Positions 43,326-52,741 are shown, counted from the stretch's first letter. The stretch: 64,000 nt of DNA from a bacterium (GCA_027485645.1 JAIXQR010000003.1:310001-374000), one strand, 5' to 3'. Notes: generated by a model from the sequence alone, not told the origin. Made by a program: numbers and translations.

Positions 43326-44708
43326 TTACTGTTTGTCGGCGCCGAACAACACGTTCCCGATTCCGGGCTGGGCCATCAGTTTCTCGATCTCCGGGATGGT
43401 TCTCGGGGCCTTAGCGCTTAGATTCACCGGTGCACCGCTGGTCACCAGAATGTCGTCTTCGATGCGCACGCCGATATTCCACCACTTCTTGTCGCAAGGG
43501 CTGCCCTCCTTGATGTAGATGCCGGGTTCAACCGTCAAGACCATATTGGGAGCGAGAACGTTGGAGCCGTTGGAGTCGTGAACATCCAGGCCGAGGAAGT
43601 GAGAGGTGCCGTGCATGAAGTACATGCCAGCCTCGTTTTCCTTCTTGATGATGCCAAGCTTGACCAAGCCCTTTGCGATGACCGCGCGTGCGGCGCGATC
43701 GGTTGAACTGAACGGCTTTCCGCTCACACATTCTCGAATTCCGGCGTCTTGAGCCTCGCGCACGATTTCGTAAATGGCCCGCTGTTCGGGGTTGAACGTC
43801 CCGTCGATCGGCCAGGTTCGAGTGACATCGGCCGTGTATCCATGGTACTCGCCGCCCGCATCCACGCAGATCAAGTCATCGCCCGTCACCTTTCGGCGGT
43901 TTGCTGTGTAGTGCAAGGTGCAAGCGTTCGGTCCGCTTCCAACGATGTTTGGATAGCCGACATACTCGCAACCTCGTCGCCCAATCACGTAGTGGAAAAT
44001 TGCCCCGAGGTCGTACTCGTTCATGCCCTTTTCCGCGCTTCGCATCATCTCTACGTGGCCATCCACCGATGCAGAAATGGCGCGTCGCATCAGCCGAAGC
44101 TCGTCGGCGGATTTGATCACGCGGTACTTGGCGAGGGTGTCATTCAGGCTGGCGCGCGGGGTGGGGGATTTGGCTTCCCACGCTCGATACGCCTCCACCA
44201 TCTTTGAAAGTTGTCCGGTAGGCCCGTCGGGAAGCGTTGCTCTAACCGCGCTTCCGGCAGGGAAACGGTTGAGGAAGTTCGCGAACTCCGTGTTCGGGAG
44301 CGCCGCTTCAATCTTAAGGATCGATTCTGCTCCCTTGGGTTCCATTCGGTAGCCAAGCCAGGTCTCGGACATTCGAGTGGCGACGTTGCAGAACAACACC
44401 TCCTTAACGGTGCGGCCATTGACTTCGATGCCATCCGGAATCAGCACCAGCGCACTGTCGGGCTCGTTGAACCCGGAGAGGTAAAGGAGGTTTGAATCTT
44501 GACGAAAGAGGAAGTCGACGTCGTTGTTTCGATTGCGCTCTGGGTTGCTGAAGAACACCGCAACTCCACCCGGTGCCATCGCCGTGCGCACCTTTTCTCG
44601 CCGTTCCTTATGCTCGGCAGGCGGAATGAAATCGGTCTCGAAGATTGGATAATCGGCCGGTACGGCCGCACCGAGAACGATTGCGAGGGCGATTGCGAAA
44701 CGACGCAT
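43326..44708 (-). CDS. Exported Xaa-Pro aminopeptidase (M24B)
   Basis: The ATG at 44708 (460 residues) follows a TATAGT box by 7 nt; a GTG at 44717 adds three residues. A short signal peptide precedes an AMP_N domain (about 15-175) and a pita-bread catalytic domain. The dinuclear metal ligands are visible as DAGGEYHGYTADVTRTW, GTSHFLGLDVHD, TVEPGIY and RIEDDIL. It removes N-terminal residues before proline, probably in the periplasm, for peptide use. An unusual extra feature is the export signal, since E. coli PepP is cytoplasmic. Confidence 0.93.
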   Translation of the reverse strand: MRRFAIALAIVLGAAVPADYPIFETDFIPPAEHKERREKVRTAMAPGGVAVFFSNPERNRNNDVDFLFRQDSNLLYLSGFNEPDSALVLIPDGIEVNGRTVKEVLFCNVATRMSETWLGYRMEPKGAESILKIEAALPNTEFANFLNRFPAGSAVRATLPDGPTGQLSKMVEAYRAWEAKSPTPRASLNDTLAKYRVIKSADELRLMRRAISASVDGHVEMMRSAEKGMNEYDLGAIFHYVIGRRGCEYVGYPNIVGSGPNACTLHYTANRRKVTGDDLICVDAGGEYHGYTADVTRTWPIDGTFNPEQRAIYEIVREAQDAGIRECVSGKPFSSTDRAARAVIAKGLVKLGIIKKENEAGMYFMHGTSHFLGLDVHDSNGSNVLAPNMVLTVEPGIYIKEGSPCDKKWWNIGVRIEDDILVTSGAPVNLSAKAPRTIPEIEKLMAQPGIGNVLFGADKQ

Positions 44709-44715
44709 ACGCGTC

Positions 44716-44721
44716 ACTATA
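44716..44721 (-). promoter_or_regulatory. -10 box of the aminopeptidase gene (leaderless)
   Basis: TATAGT on the minus strand ends 7 nt before the ATG at 44708, so the RNA should start at the start codon. Confidence 0.45.
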
Positions 44722-44730
44722 TCGCACTCT

Positions 44731-45063
44731 TTAGCCGGGAGGCCAACTCAACTTGCGCCCACCAAGCAAATGCGCATGAAGGTGCGGCACGGTCTGTCCG
44801 GCATCTTCACCTTGGTTGATCACGAGGCGGTATCCGGAAGTGAGGCCAAGCTGCTCGGCGATGGTTTTTGCCGCATTCAAGATTGCGAGATGGTCTCCTG
44901 CGTCAGGGAGCGTAGCGAGCCCAGGAATCTCCTGACGAGGCACGATGACGATGTGGACGGGAGCCTGCGGTGCGATGTCCTTGAACGCCACCACATGCTC
45001 ATTTTCGAACACGATCTCTGCCGGAATTTCGCGGGCAATGATCTTCGTGAAGAGGGTCGCCAT
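44731..45063 (-). CDS. HIT-family nucleotide hydrolase (HINT-like)
   Basis: With ATG at 45063 the protein is 110 residues and starts MATLFTKIIAREIPA, the usual HINT start. The catalytic triad HLHAHLLGG (HxHxHxx) lies near residue 97. HINT proteins hydrolyse adenosine phosphoramidates. The CATACT box 6 nt upstream overlaps the promoter side of the divergent lpxK gene, whose start is 25-35 bp away. Confidence 0.93.
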   Translation of the reverse strand: MATLFTKIIAREIPAEIVFENEHVVAFKDIAPQAPVHIVIVPRQEIPGLATLPDAGDHLAILNAAKTIAEQLGLTSGYRLVINQGEDAGQTVPHLHAHLLGGRKLSWPPG

Positions 45064-45097
45064 ATCTTCAGTATGGAACCTTGCCAGAATGAGTCCC

Positions 45098-46054
45098 ATG
45101 CACGTTGAGGAGTTCTGGGAATCGCGTGCCGTCGGACCCGTGCTCGGTCGTATTGCTTTATTGCCCCTGGCTGGGCTGTACGCGCTTGGCTGGGAGTGCT
45201 ACCTCGCCTGGTACAAGCTTGGGTTCAAGCGCGCCAAGATGCCGCATCCCAGGACCCTGTGCATCGGAAACTTGGTGGTCGGCGGCGTTGGGAAGACGCC
45301 GACCGTGGTCTTTGTTGCCAAGGAGCTTTTGGCTCGTGGCCATGAGGTCGTCATCAGCAGTAGTGGTTACGGCGGGCCGATGTCGACCGGCGCGCAACTT
45401 GCGCCAGACGGACCGATACTGGCCTCGGCTTGGGGAGACGAGCCAGCCCTCTTTCGAGAGGAACTGCCGAATGTGCCGATTATCGTCGGACGAGATCGAC
45501 TGGCGGCGGCGACGATTGCCGGCGAACAGTTTCGCCACTCAATCTTGTTGATGGATGACGGTTTTCAGCACTTGCCGGTCGCAAAACGTGTATCGGTTGT
45601 CCTAGATCCGCCCCGGCGAAATCGCCTGTGTCTTCCGGCCGGACCGTACCGAGAGCCCCGTTGGCGCAAACGTCGGGCCGACTTGGTGATCCCTGGCCAC
45701 TACCAAGTGCGTTCAAATCCGCTTGAGGTTGAGAGCGTCTCGGGTGCATACGCTCTACTTAGCGCGATCGGGCAACCCGAGCGATTTTTGCAGAGCTTGA
45801 TCGAGAGTGGAATGGTCTCGGGTCCGCCAGCAATGGACCTTCGGCTGCCGGATCATGACGATTTACAGGCAGGTAACCTTTTGGCTCCCGTGCCGGTTGC
45901 CATGCCTATCATCACCACGCAGAAGGACTGGGTCAAGCTCCGCGAGCGAACCGATATTGCCGAGCGGAAAATCGTGGTTGCCAAACATTCGGTTCGAATC
46001 GAACCCGCCGATGAGTTTGTTGCGTGGATAGAAGAGCGGTTGAATGATCTCTAA
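45098..46054 (+). CDS. lpxK: Tetraacyldisaccharide 4'-kinase
   Basis: Start at ATG 45098 (318 residues) or ATG 45089; the frame reaching 44945 runs through the HIT gene and is rejected. The Walker A motif VGGVGKT (about 61-67) and DDGFQH (about 155-160) are the LpxK hallmarks, with LCLPAGPYREP following. It phosphorylates lipid A at the 4' position on the inner membrane. The next gene, an LpxL-like acyltransferase, overlaps by 11 nt. The gene shows that the organism makes lipid A-type LPS. Confidence 0.93.
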   Translation: MHVEEFWESRAVGPVLGRIALLPLAGLYALGWECYLAWYKLGFKRAKMPHPRTLCIGNLVVGGVGKTPTVVFVAKELLARGHEVVISSSGYGGPMSTGAQLAPDGPILASAWGDEPALFREELPNVPIIVGRDRLAAATIAGEQFRHSILLMDDGFQHLPVAKRVSVVLDPPRRNRLCLPAGPYREPRWRKRRADLVIPGHYQVRSNPLEVESVSGAYALLSAIGQPERFLQSLIESGMVSGPPAMDLRLPDHDDLQAGNLLAPVPVAMPIITTQKDWVKLRERTDIAERKIVVAKHSVRIEPADEFVAWIEERLNDL

Positions 46055-46946
46055 GAAGCAAGCTCTCAACAAACTGGCCAGCAATGTCTTCGACCACGCG
46101 GTCCGACATTTTGAGAGGAAGAGCGAAGCGGATGCCGAGCGGCGTGGTGCCCAATTAGGCCGCCTCTTTATGCGGCTCGACAAAAAGCACCGAACGCAAA
46201 CGCTCGCCAATGTCGCCATGGCATTTCCGGAACTGAGCGATGCGCAGGTACTGAGGCTCGGAACGCGCACCTTCGAGCACTTCGGCATGTTGATGGCAGA
46301 TTTCCTGCGCAGCCGATTGCGAACGAAAGAGCAGATGATTGCCAGCACCACGTACGAGGGCGAAGAGTATGTGAATGCGGCAAAGGAGCAAGATCGCGGC
46401 ATCCTCGCGCTCACCGCGCATTTCGGAAACTGGGAGCGCTTCGCGGCTTTTGGCACGGCGCTCGATTGGCCGATTACCGTCGTGGCTCGCGATGTTGATG
46501 ACGAGGGGTTTCAAAGCAAAGTCCTGAAGTTCCGCGAAAGCACCGGCATCGAGGTGCTTAGCCGTGGAAACGCGGCCCGAGGAATGTTGAGCGCACTGAA
46601 GGCCGAGCGCCTCGTTGCGGTCTTGCCCGATCAGAACTCGTCCGAGTGCTTCGTGCCGTTTTTTGGTCACCCGTGCGGCACGGTACTCGGGCCGGCCGTG
46701 ATTCACAAGCGAAGCGGTGCACCGCTCGTGCCGGTGTATTGCGCGAAAGTCGGAGTCGGGAAGTACCACTGCATCGTGAAGCCGATGATTGACCCCGACA
46801 ACACGTGCGATGACCCAACCCAGATTGCGGCCGAGATGAATGCCGTGCTCGAATCCGTGATTCGGCAGTATCCCGAGCAGTACCTTTGGCTCCACGATCG
46901 CTGGCGAAGCGCCAAGCGGGCTGGACTTATCACCACATCGCGTTAA
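46044..46946 (+). CDS. Lipid A biosynthesis acyltransferase (LpxL/HtrB-like)
   Basis: The 300-residue protein has the HX4E acyltransferase motif HFGNWE (His126, Glu131), then LPDQNSSECFVPFFG. It would add a secondary acyl chain to lipid A. The N-terminal 90 residues lack an obvious membrane helix, unlike E. coli LpxL. It starts 11 nt inside lpxK and is followed 5 bp later by a GT9 gene. Confidence 0.9.
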   Translation: MISKKQALNKLASNVFDHAVRHFERKSEADAERRGAQLGRLFMRLDKKHRTQTLANVAMAFPELSDAQVLRLGTRTFEHFGMLMADFLRSRLRTKEQMIASTTYEGEEYVNAAKEQDRGILALTAHFGNWERFAAFGTALDWPITVVARDVDDEGFQSKVLKFRESTGIEVLSRGNAARGMLSALKAERLVAVLPDQNSSECFVPFFGHPCGTVLGPAVIHKRSGAPLVPVYCAKVGVGKYHCIVKPMIDPDNTCDDPTQIAAEMNAVLESVIRQYPEQYLWLHDRWRSAKRAGLITTSR

Positions 46947-46951
46947 ACTGA

Positions 46952-47890
46952 ATGGTGATGGGTCCAAGGATTTTGCTGGTCCGCTTCAGCGCAATCGGAG
47001 ATTGCGTAATGGCGGCCTGGACGGCGACCTCGATTAAAGAGCGACATCCAGACGCGTTCTTGGTCTGGGCGGTCGAAGGTCGCTGCGCGCCAGTGATCGA
47101 CCGACATCGTCTGGTCAGCCAGCGAGTCGAGTTCCCCCGGGATCGATGGCGACTGAAGAAATGGTCGCCCGCCACGTGGCGTGAACAGGTTCTGAAGCAC
47201 ACGCGACTTCGGAAAATTGGGTTCGACTTTGGGATCGATCTGCAGGGACACTCCAAAACGGCCATCTGCCTCCGCGTTGCGGCACCCAAGCGCCGGATGG
47301 CAGCTGCGGCAACGGATGGCTTCGCCGCGAAACTAAATCCGGTTCTGGGGGATCGGCCCGCAGGGATGCACCAAGTCGAATGGTTCCAGCGCGTTCTGCA
47401 AACGATGGGGGAATTTAGTTTGCCGAAGTCGCCGGTCATGCCAGAGGTTCCATCCGAACCGAATCCTAAGCTAGTGAGTATTTCCGTCTCGGCCGGGCAA
47501 GAGTTCAAGGCATATCCGCTTGAACGCTGGCAAGATATTGCTCGTCAAGTCGTCGCCGCCGGCTATGAGGTGACTTTGTTGGGCGGCCGCACGGACACGG
47601 GATTTGAGATGCCCGGAGTCACGAACGAGGTTGGCAAGCTTCGGCTCAAGGACACCCTGAGCGTTGTTGCCCGAAGCGTCGTGCATCTTGCCGCCGACAC
47701 CGGCACGGGTCACATGGCCGCGGCGCTCGGCACCCCTGCCGTCAGCATCTTTGGGCCAACCGATCCGGCCATTTTCCGTCCTTACGCCACAAATGCGGTC
47801 GTTCTTCGGAATGGGGAGAGCACGACGTCTGTCTCTACCGAAGAGGTGCTGAGCGCGTTTCAAAGCGCAACTCGAGCGGTGGCGGTTTGA
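46952..47890 (+). CDS. Glycosyltransferase family 9 (heptosyltransferase-like), copy 1
   Basis: A 312-residue GT-B protein. The N-terminal part shows RILLVRFSAIGDCVMA, the GT9 start. The nucleotide-sugar side has HLAADTGTGHMAAALGTPAVSIFGPTD, split here as the usual D-T-G-x-x-H motif. It likely adds a core sugar to LPS. Donor and acceptor cannot be told. It overlaps copy 2 by 4 nt and follows the LpxL-like gene by 5 bp. Confidence 0.9.
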   Translation: MVMGPRILLVRFSAIGDCVMAAWTATSIKERHPDAFLVWAVEGRCAPVIDRHRLVSQRVEFPRDRWRLKKWSPATWREQVLKHTRLRKIGFDFGIDLQGHSKTAICLRVAAPKRRMAAAATDGFAAKLNPVLGDRPAGMHQVEWFQRVLQTMGEFSLPKSPVMPEVPSEPNPKLVSISVSAGQEFKAYPLERWQDIARQVVAAGYEVTLLGGRTDTGFEMPGVTNEVGKLRLKDTLSVVARSVVHLAADTGTGHMAAALGTPAVSIFGPTDPAIFRPYATNAVVLRNGESTTSVSTEEVLSAFQSATRAVAV

Positions 47891-48825
47891 AGCGCTTTCT
47901 GATCGCGAGGCTTTCTGCCCTTGGCGATGTCGTCTGCTCGCTTCCGGTAGCCAGTGCCTTAAAGTCTGCGTATCCGGATTCACACATCACTTGGGCGGTG
48001 GACCGCCGGTTTGCGGGAATCGTGGAGTGCTGTGATGCGGTGGACGAAGTCGCGGTTGTGAAACCAGGGCTCTCGGCGATTCCGAAATGGCCCGAGAAGT
48101 TCGATGCGGCGTTCGATCTTCAGAGCCTCCTGAAAAGTGGATTGTGCTTGGCCAGAGCGAAGGCAGAGGTCAAGCTTGGTTACCATTGGCAGCGCGAAGG
48201 GAGCTGGCTCTATTCTGGAGCGGTCCAACCTGATCCAACGTCGTTCCACATTGTTGACCAATACGTTGACGTGGTCCGAGCCTACGGTGTCGAGGTTGAT
48301 CGGGCAGAGTTCCGACTGAAGGCACCTGAAGCCGACGTGCTTTCGGTGCGGAAAAAGCTCAAGGAACGTGGCTTGGTGGGCCGGTTCGCGGTGATGAACG
48401 CCGGGGCAGGCTGGGCGACCAAGCGATGGCCAGCGGAGAGCTTTGCTCAGTTGATCGAGGCTTGCCGTACCGAAGATCTGCCAACGGTTTTGGTCGGTGG
48501 CCCGGCGGCGGCAGACCGAGCGGCGGGAGCTGAAGTTGCGGCAGCGGGTGGAAACTTTGTCGACTTGATCGGGGAAACGAACGTGCGCGAACTGGTGGCG
48601 CTCATTCGAATGGCGTCGGTGCACGTAGGAGGCGACACCGGCAGTACGCACATCGCCGCGGCCGTTGGCACGCCGGCAATCGGGCTCTACAGCATCACGC
48701 GGCCCAAAAGGTCGTGTCCGTACGGCCAAGTTGAAAACTGCTTGTACAATCCGGAATCCTTAAGCGGAATCTCTACGGAAGATGTGCTGAGTCGAGTCAA
48801 GCACTCCCTGGCAATAAGGTTTTGA
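47887..48825 (+). CDS. Glycosyltransferase family 9 (heptosyltransferase-like), copy 2
   Basis: A 312-residue protein starting with TTG at 47887, with the GT9 pattern FLIARLSALGDVVCSLP and the sugar-donor motif HVGGDTGSTHIAAAVGTPAIG. It resembles copy 1 in fold but not closely in sequence, so the two probably add successive core sugars. It is the last gene of the lpxK operon. The 116-bp gap after it holds no clear promoter or terminator. Confidence 0.91.
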   Translation: MKRFLIARLSALGDVVCSLPVASALKSAYPDSHITWAVDRRFAGIVECCDAVDEVAVVKPGLSAIPKWPEKFDAAFDLQSLLKSGLCLARAKAEVKLGYHWQREGSWLYSGAVQPDPTSFHIVDQYVDVVRAYGVEVDRAEFRLKAPEADVLSVRKKLKERGLVGRFAVMNAGAGWATKRWPAESFAQLIEACRTEDLPTVLVGGPAAADRAAGAEVAAAGGNFVDLIGETNVRELVALIRMASVHVGGDTGSTHIAAAVGTPAIGLYSITRPKRSCPYGQVENCLYNPESLSGISTEDVLSRVKHSLAIRF

Positions 48826-48941
48826 TATCGCTTGATGCCGATACTGACCGGTGTTTTGACGGGGTTGATATTGTGCTTCCGAGCGCAAGATTTGCCGGTT
48901 TTAGATAGCCCAAGTTCATTGCTGGTACCCTCGGACCGGGG

Positions 48942-49556
48942 ATGTATCGTACAACAATCGGAATAGCTGGGGGATCAGCGAGCGGGAAAACCACGCTCGC
49001 GGACGCGCTTGCGGCACGATTGGAGGCCGTGATTATTCGCACGGACGACTACTACCGACCGTTGGATCATCTTCCGTTTGAAGAGCGTTGCCGAGTCAAT
49101 TTTGACGACCCAGACGCGATTGATCACGAGCTGTTGCAACAGCACATTGAACTACTCAGAGCAGGTCGGGCCATTGACGCCCCACGCTACGATTTTTCGA
49201 AGCACACTCGCAGCCCACGCCGCCACAAGGTCCTGCCGCGTAAGACGGTCATGATTGAAGGCATCTTCTCGCTTTGCTACACACCGATCCGCGAGATCTG
49301 CGACGTCAGTATTTTCGTTGAAACGGGCGAAGAGGAGTGCCTTCGCCGTCGTCTCGACCGAGACGTGCGCGAGCGCGGACGAGACGAAAAGGAAGTCTTG
49401 GCCCGATTCAGAAATCAGGTCACCCCGATGTTCTATCGTTACGTTCAGCCGATCCGGGATTTGGCCGATGTCGTCGTGAGCGGCGAAGTCGATACGGACC
49501 TCAACGTCGCCGCCGTGCTCAACTTTATCGACGACCGAATTTCGGTTCCCGCTTAA
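48942..49556 (+). CDS. udk: Uridine kinase
   Basis: The 204-residue protein has a P-loop GGSASGKT (10-17), DDYYRPLD and FDDPDAIDHELL, typical of uridine-cytidine kinase. It phosphorylates uridine to UMP in pyrimidine salvage. The GGGG before the ATG is a weak ribosome binding site. Its stop overlaps that of the convergent aminotransferase gene by 4 bp. Confidence 0.92.
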   Translation: MYRTTIGIAGGSASGKTTLADALAARLEAVIIRTDDYYRPLDHLPFEERCRVNFDDPDAIDHELLQQHIELLRAGRAIDAPRYDFSKHTRSPRRHKVLPRKTVMIEGIFSLCYTPIREICDVSIFVETGEEECLRRRLDRDVRERGRDEKEVLARFRNQVTPMFYRYVQPIRDLADVVVSGEVDTDLNVAAVLNFIDDRISVPA

Positions 49557-50764
49557 GCAGAGAGCATCGGCCCAAGGACAGCAAAGAGCTTTTCGAGTTC
49601 TTCCTGGCTGGTTGTGTGCGAAAGGCTGATTCGAGTGACGCCTTCTTCTGGCTTTAGGCCGAGTCCTTTGCACAGGCGATAGGAATAAAAATGGCCTGAC
49701 TTGATGCCGATCCCGCTAGCGGCCGCCGTAGCGACGATTTCAGCATTGCTCAGACCTGAGTGAACAAACGAGATCGTTGGAAGCCGTTTCGACGAGGCTT
49801 CCGATGGCCCGATGACGCGGATGTTCGGTTTGGAATTGAGGAACGCCAAAACTTGCTCCGTTAAGGGCGATTCGATTTCGGCCGCCAGCCGCATTGCGGC
49901 TTGTTTCCCCGTTGGGGCCAGCCATTCGAGATACCGTTCTAGCCCGCGACTACCGGCGCAACCTTCGTGACTCGGTCCACCGGGCTCAAAGGCGTAGGCG
50001 GTTCCGTCTTGCGGGATGAAGAAATGATTGGGCCCGTTTAGTTTTTGGAGATGCTCGGTACGCCCCCAAAGCGCGGCCATGTGCGGACCAAAAACCTTGT
50101 ACGTGCTGAAAACGTACCAATCAACTCCCCAATCTTGAACTTGGAGCGGAAGGTGAGGGGCAAACGCGACGCCGTCGACAACCACCTTGGCACCGACTTT
50201 ATGGGCTAGCTTGGTGACGGTCTCAATATCTTCAACCGATCCGAGCAGGTTCGATACGTGGGGAAGTGCCACGATCGCGGTTTGTTCGGTCAGAAGTGGG
50301 GCGAGGGTTTCTGGATGGCAGTGTCCCGTCTCAGGGTCAATCGGCCAGATTGTGACCTTGAAACCGCGCTTCTCTAATCGAACCCACGGCCCGACGTTGG
50401 CTTCGTGACCGCTCTCGGCAACGATAATCTCGGCTCCCGCAGGCAACTCGTTGGCAATCGAATCTGACAACAAGTTCATCAGCACGGTGGTGGATGAACC
50501 CAGAACGACCTCTCCGCGCGGCTCGGCGAGGTCATCGCCGAAGAACTGGCGAAGAAACTCGCGTGCCAGCCGAATGTTCTCGGTGGCGGCAATCGAGGCG
50601 GGGTAATCCCCGCCTACCTGGACGTAGGTTTCGTGGAAGTAGCGAGTAGTGGCGTCGATGACGTCTACCGGCACTTGCGACCCGCCAGCGTTATCCATGA
50701 AGACGTAGCCAGATGCTAGAGCCGGAAACCGAGCGCGGATTTCGGAATGGCTGGGGAAGCTCAT
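49553..50764 (-). CDS. Class V aminotransferase (cysteine desulfurase-like, SufS/CsdA family)
   Basis: A 403-residue PLP enzyme. The PLP lysine is Lys223 in STYKVFGPH, with the upstream Asp197-Gly pair (VVVDGVA) and a C-terminal block RISLSHTTSQEE. This is the cysteine desulfurase/selenocysteine lyase branch, which takes sulfur from cysteine or acts on related substrates. The active-site cysteine loop of CsdA (near 330) is not obvious. Overlap of 4 nt with the isomerase gene makes them an operon. The exact reaction is uncertain. Confidence 0.85.
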   Translation of the reverse strand: MSFPSHSEIRARFPALASGYVFMDNAGGSQVPVDVIDATTRYFHETYVQVGGDYPASIAATENIRLAREFLRQFFGDDLAEPRGEVVLGSSTTVLMNLLSDSIANELPAGAEIIVAESGHEANVGPWVRLEKRGFKVTIWPIDPETGHCHPETLAPLLTEQTAIVALPHVSNLLGSVEDIETVTKLAHKVGAKVVVDGVAFAPHLPLQVQDWGVDWYVFSTYKVFGPHMAALWGRTEHLQKLNGPNHFFIPQDGTAYAFEPGGPSHEGCAGSRGLERYLEWLAPTGKQAAMRLAAEIESPLTEQVLAFLNSKPNIRVIGPSEASSKRLPTISFVHSGLSNAEIVATAAASGIGIKSGHFYSYRLCKGLGLKPEEGVTRISLSHTTSQEELEKLFAVLGPMLSA

Positions 50765-51849
50765 TCGCCTAGTTTCGCCAGTTCCGTTTTAAGCGTATCG
50801 ATGTTCGCGATCTGAGTTGGATCCGCCCCGTTGAGTCGAGCCAGGTAAATGCTCACCCAGTCTCCGATGAAGGTCAGGGTTAACATTCGCTCCAGCAGAG
50901 CCTCGCCTCGAGCGCGTACCGGGGCAAAGGTAGCGACATCTGCACCAATCACATCTCCAGTGACTTTCGCTCGAACTCGCATTCGCTCGGGTTCCGTGCC
51001 GTCTTGCAGCACGACGCCGAAGAACGCGTCTGCCTGCTGCTTCGCCTCAACCCAGCCCACGATCTCGTTGTGGCAAAGCTCAGGGTAGGAATTGGCGAAC
51101 AAGAGGTATTTCGCATTCTCGTTGAACTGGCATCGCCATCGGTTCGCAATGTAGCCGCGATATCCACCGAGGCCGTAGCAAAGACCGATCTTGCCGTGGA
51201 ACTGATTCGCGAGCGCCATTGCCTCGTTGTCCGGCGCATCGGGGCCGAGGTCAGCGGTGACTTTGTCCAGAAGTGCGAAGGCAGACTCGTATGGCTGGGC
51301 AGGAATGAGTCCGAGTTTCTCGCAGGCGACAAGCACCGGAATCAGCATGTATCCAAGAGCCGATCGTGGTGGCTGGCCCCCGGGCACGGTGATCAGGGTC
51401 TGGTTTCGCTGCTGAGCGAGTTCGGAAATTTTGCCGCCGCTGCTGACAACGATGATATGAGCGCCTCGTTCGGTCGCTTGCTCGTAGGCGCTGAGCGTCT
51501 CCTCCGTGTTGCCGGAGTAGCTGGCGATAAAGACGATGGTGTTCGGACCAACCGCATTTGGAACGTCGTAATCGCGAATAACTTGGAACGGAATCGTGCC
51601 TTCGGCTTCAAAAACAGCTTTTACGAAGTCGCCACCCGCGGCAGATCCACCCATTCCGCTGAGAACCGCGAATGCTGGATCGAAGTTCAGACTTGGGATC
51701 TCGGCGGCAGAAGCAATCGCGTAGGCGCGACGACACTGATCGGGAAAGTCCTCGATCAGGGCGAGCATTCCGAGCGGGTCGAGGGCGGTCAGTACGTCGC
51801 GGTTTCCGAGATCGAGGGAGGCAGTCATCTCAATTTCAGTTTGGCGCAT
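50761..51849 (-). CDS. Bifunctional phosphoglucose/phosphomannose isomerase
   Basis: The 362-residue protein has two SIS domains (GMGGSAAGGDF, ASYSGNTEETLSAYE, VPGGQPPRSALGYML) and the C-terminal catalytic region with ELCHNEIVGWV. This pattern belongs to the bifunctional PGI/PMI family seen in archaea and some bacteria. It interconverts glucose 6-phosphate, fructose 6-phosphate and mannose 6-phosphate, linking glycolysis to mannose for polysaccharide. Start at 51849, with an in-frame ATG at residue 8 as alternative. Confidence 0.93.
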   Translation of the reverse strand: MRQTEIEMTASLDLGNRDVLTALDPLGMLALIEDFPDQCRRAYAIASAAEIPSLNFDPAFAVLSGMGGSAAGGDFVKAVFEAEGTIPFQVIRDYDVPNAVGPNTIVFIASYSGNTEETLSAYEQATERGAHIIVVSSGGKISELAQQRNQTLITVPGGQPPRSALGYMLIPVLVACEKLGLIPAQPYESAFALLDKVTADLGPDAPDNEAMALANQFHGKIGLCYGLGGYRGYIANRWRCQFNENAKYLLFANSYPELCHNEIVGWVEAKQQADAFFGVVLQDGTEPERMRVRAKVTGDVIGADVATFAPVRARGEALLERMLTLTFIGDWVSIYLARLNGADPTQIANIDTLKTELAKLGE

Positions 51850-51871
51850 TACAGACCGCCAGGGCGTGCGG

Positions 51872-52741
51872 TTAGTAGATGACTTTGTTCAGCGGATACT
51901 CGACCAAACCGGTGGCTCCAGCTCGCTTGAGCGCCGGGATGAGGTCGCGAACTTCCTTCTCGCTAAGAATCACCTCGGCTGCCACCCAATTCTCGTCCGA
52001 GAGCGTGGAGAGAGTCGGAGTGTTCAGCGCCGGCAGAATGGAAAGGATCTCGGTTTGACTTGCCTTTGGCAAGTTCATCTTGAGTCCGACTAGCTTGGAA
52101 GCATTCATCGCACCGGTAAGCAAAATCTGGAGCGATTCGATGCGTTCACGCTTCCAAGGATCAGCCCATGCCTGGTTCGAAGCCACGAAGCGTGTGGTCG
52201 AGGTTAGCAGGGTGTCAACGATGCGCAAGTTGTGGGCTCGGAGCGAGTTTCCGGTCTCGGTGTTTACAACGATTGCATCGACCAACGTCGGCACTTTAAC
52301 TTCGTCCGCACCCCAGCTGAACTCAACGTCCGCCTTTACACCGTGCTTGTCGAGATAGCGCTGCGTGAGCCGAACGTACTCGCTGGCCAGCCGTTTGCCC
52401 GCCAAATCAGCGGCGGAATGAATGTCACTGTCCTGGTGAACGGCAAGGACAATTCGGATTGGATTGTTGGTGAGTTTGCTGTAGCGGAGCTCACAGATCT
52501 CCTGCAAATCTGCTCCGGTGTCTTCAATCCAGTCTTTGCCGGTGAGCCCAGCGTCAATCACGCCATCGGCAACATAAAGGGGAATTTCTTGCGGTCGGAG
52601 AAGTACCGGCTCGAGGGTTTCGTCATCGACAATGGGTTGGTAGGATCGTCCGTCGACCTTGATCGAGTAGCCGGCACGGGCAAAAAGCGCAAACGTGGCT
52701 TCTTGCAGGCTTCCTTTCGGTAATCCTAGCTTCAGTTTCAT
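51872..52741 (-). CDS. hisG: ATP phosphoribosyltransferase, long form
   Basis: With ATG at 52741 (289 residues) the protein starts MKLKLGLPKGSLQEAT, the HisG signature, and has the substrate loop near DAGLTGKDWIED. The C-terminal domain after about 210 (NLPKASQTEILSILPALNTPTLS) is the allosteric histidine-binding domain, so it is the HisG-long form that needs no HisZ. It starts histidine synthesis. Minus-strand -10 TATAGT (52778-52783) is about 37 nt upstream. It is divergent from purS. Confidence 0.95.
   Translation of the reverse strand: MKLKLGLPKGSLQEATFALFARAGYSIKVDGRSYQPIVDDETLEPVLLRPQEIPLYVADGVIDAGLTGKDWIEDTGADLQEICELRYSKLTNNPIRIVLAVHQDSDIHSAADLAGKRLASEYVRLTQRYLDKHGVKADVEFSWGADEVKVPTLVDAIVVNTETGNSLRAHNLRIVDTLLTSTTRFVASNQAWADPWKRERIESLQILLTGAMNASKLVGLKMNLPKASQTEILSILPALNTPTLSTLSDENWVAAEVILSEKEVRDLIPALKRAGATGLVEYPLNKVIY

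Noticed and set aside
44945-45097. N-terminal extension of LpxK into the HIT gene
   Set aside because: It lies antisense to a conserved HIT coding region, and LpxK homologues start near 45098.
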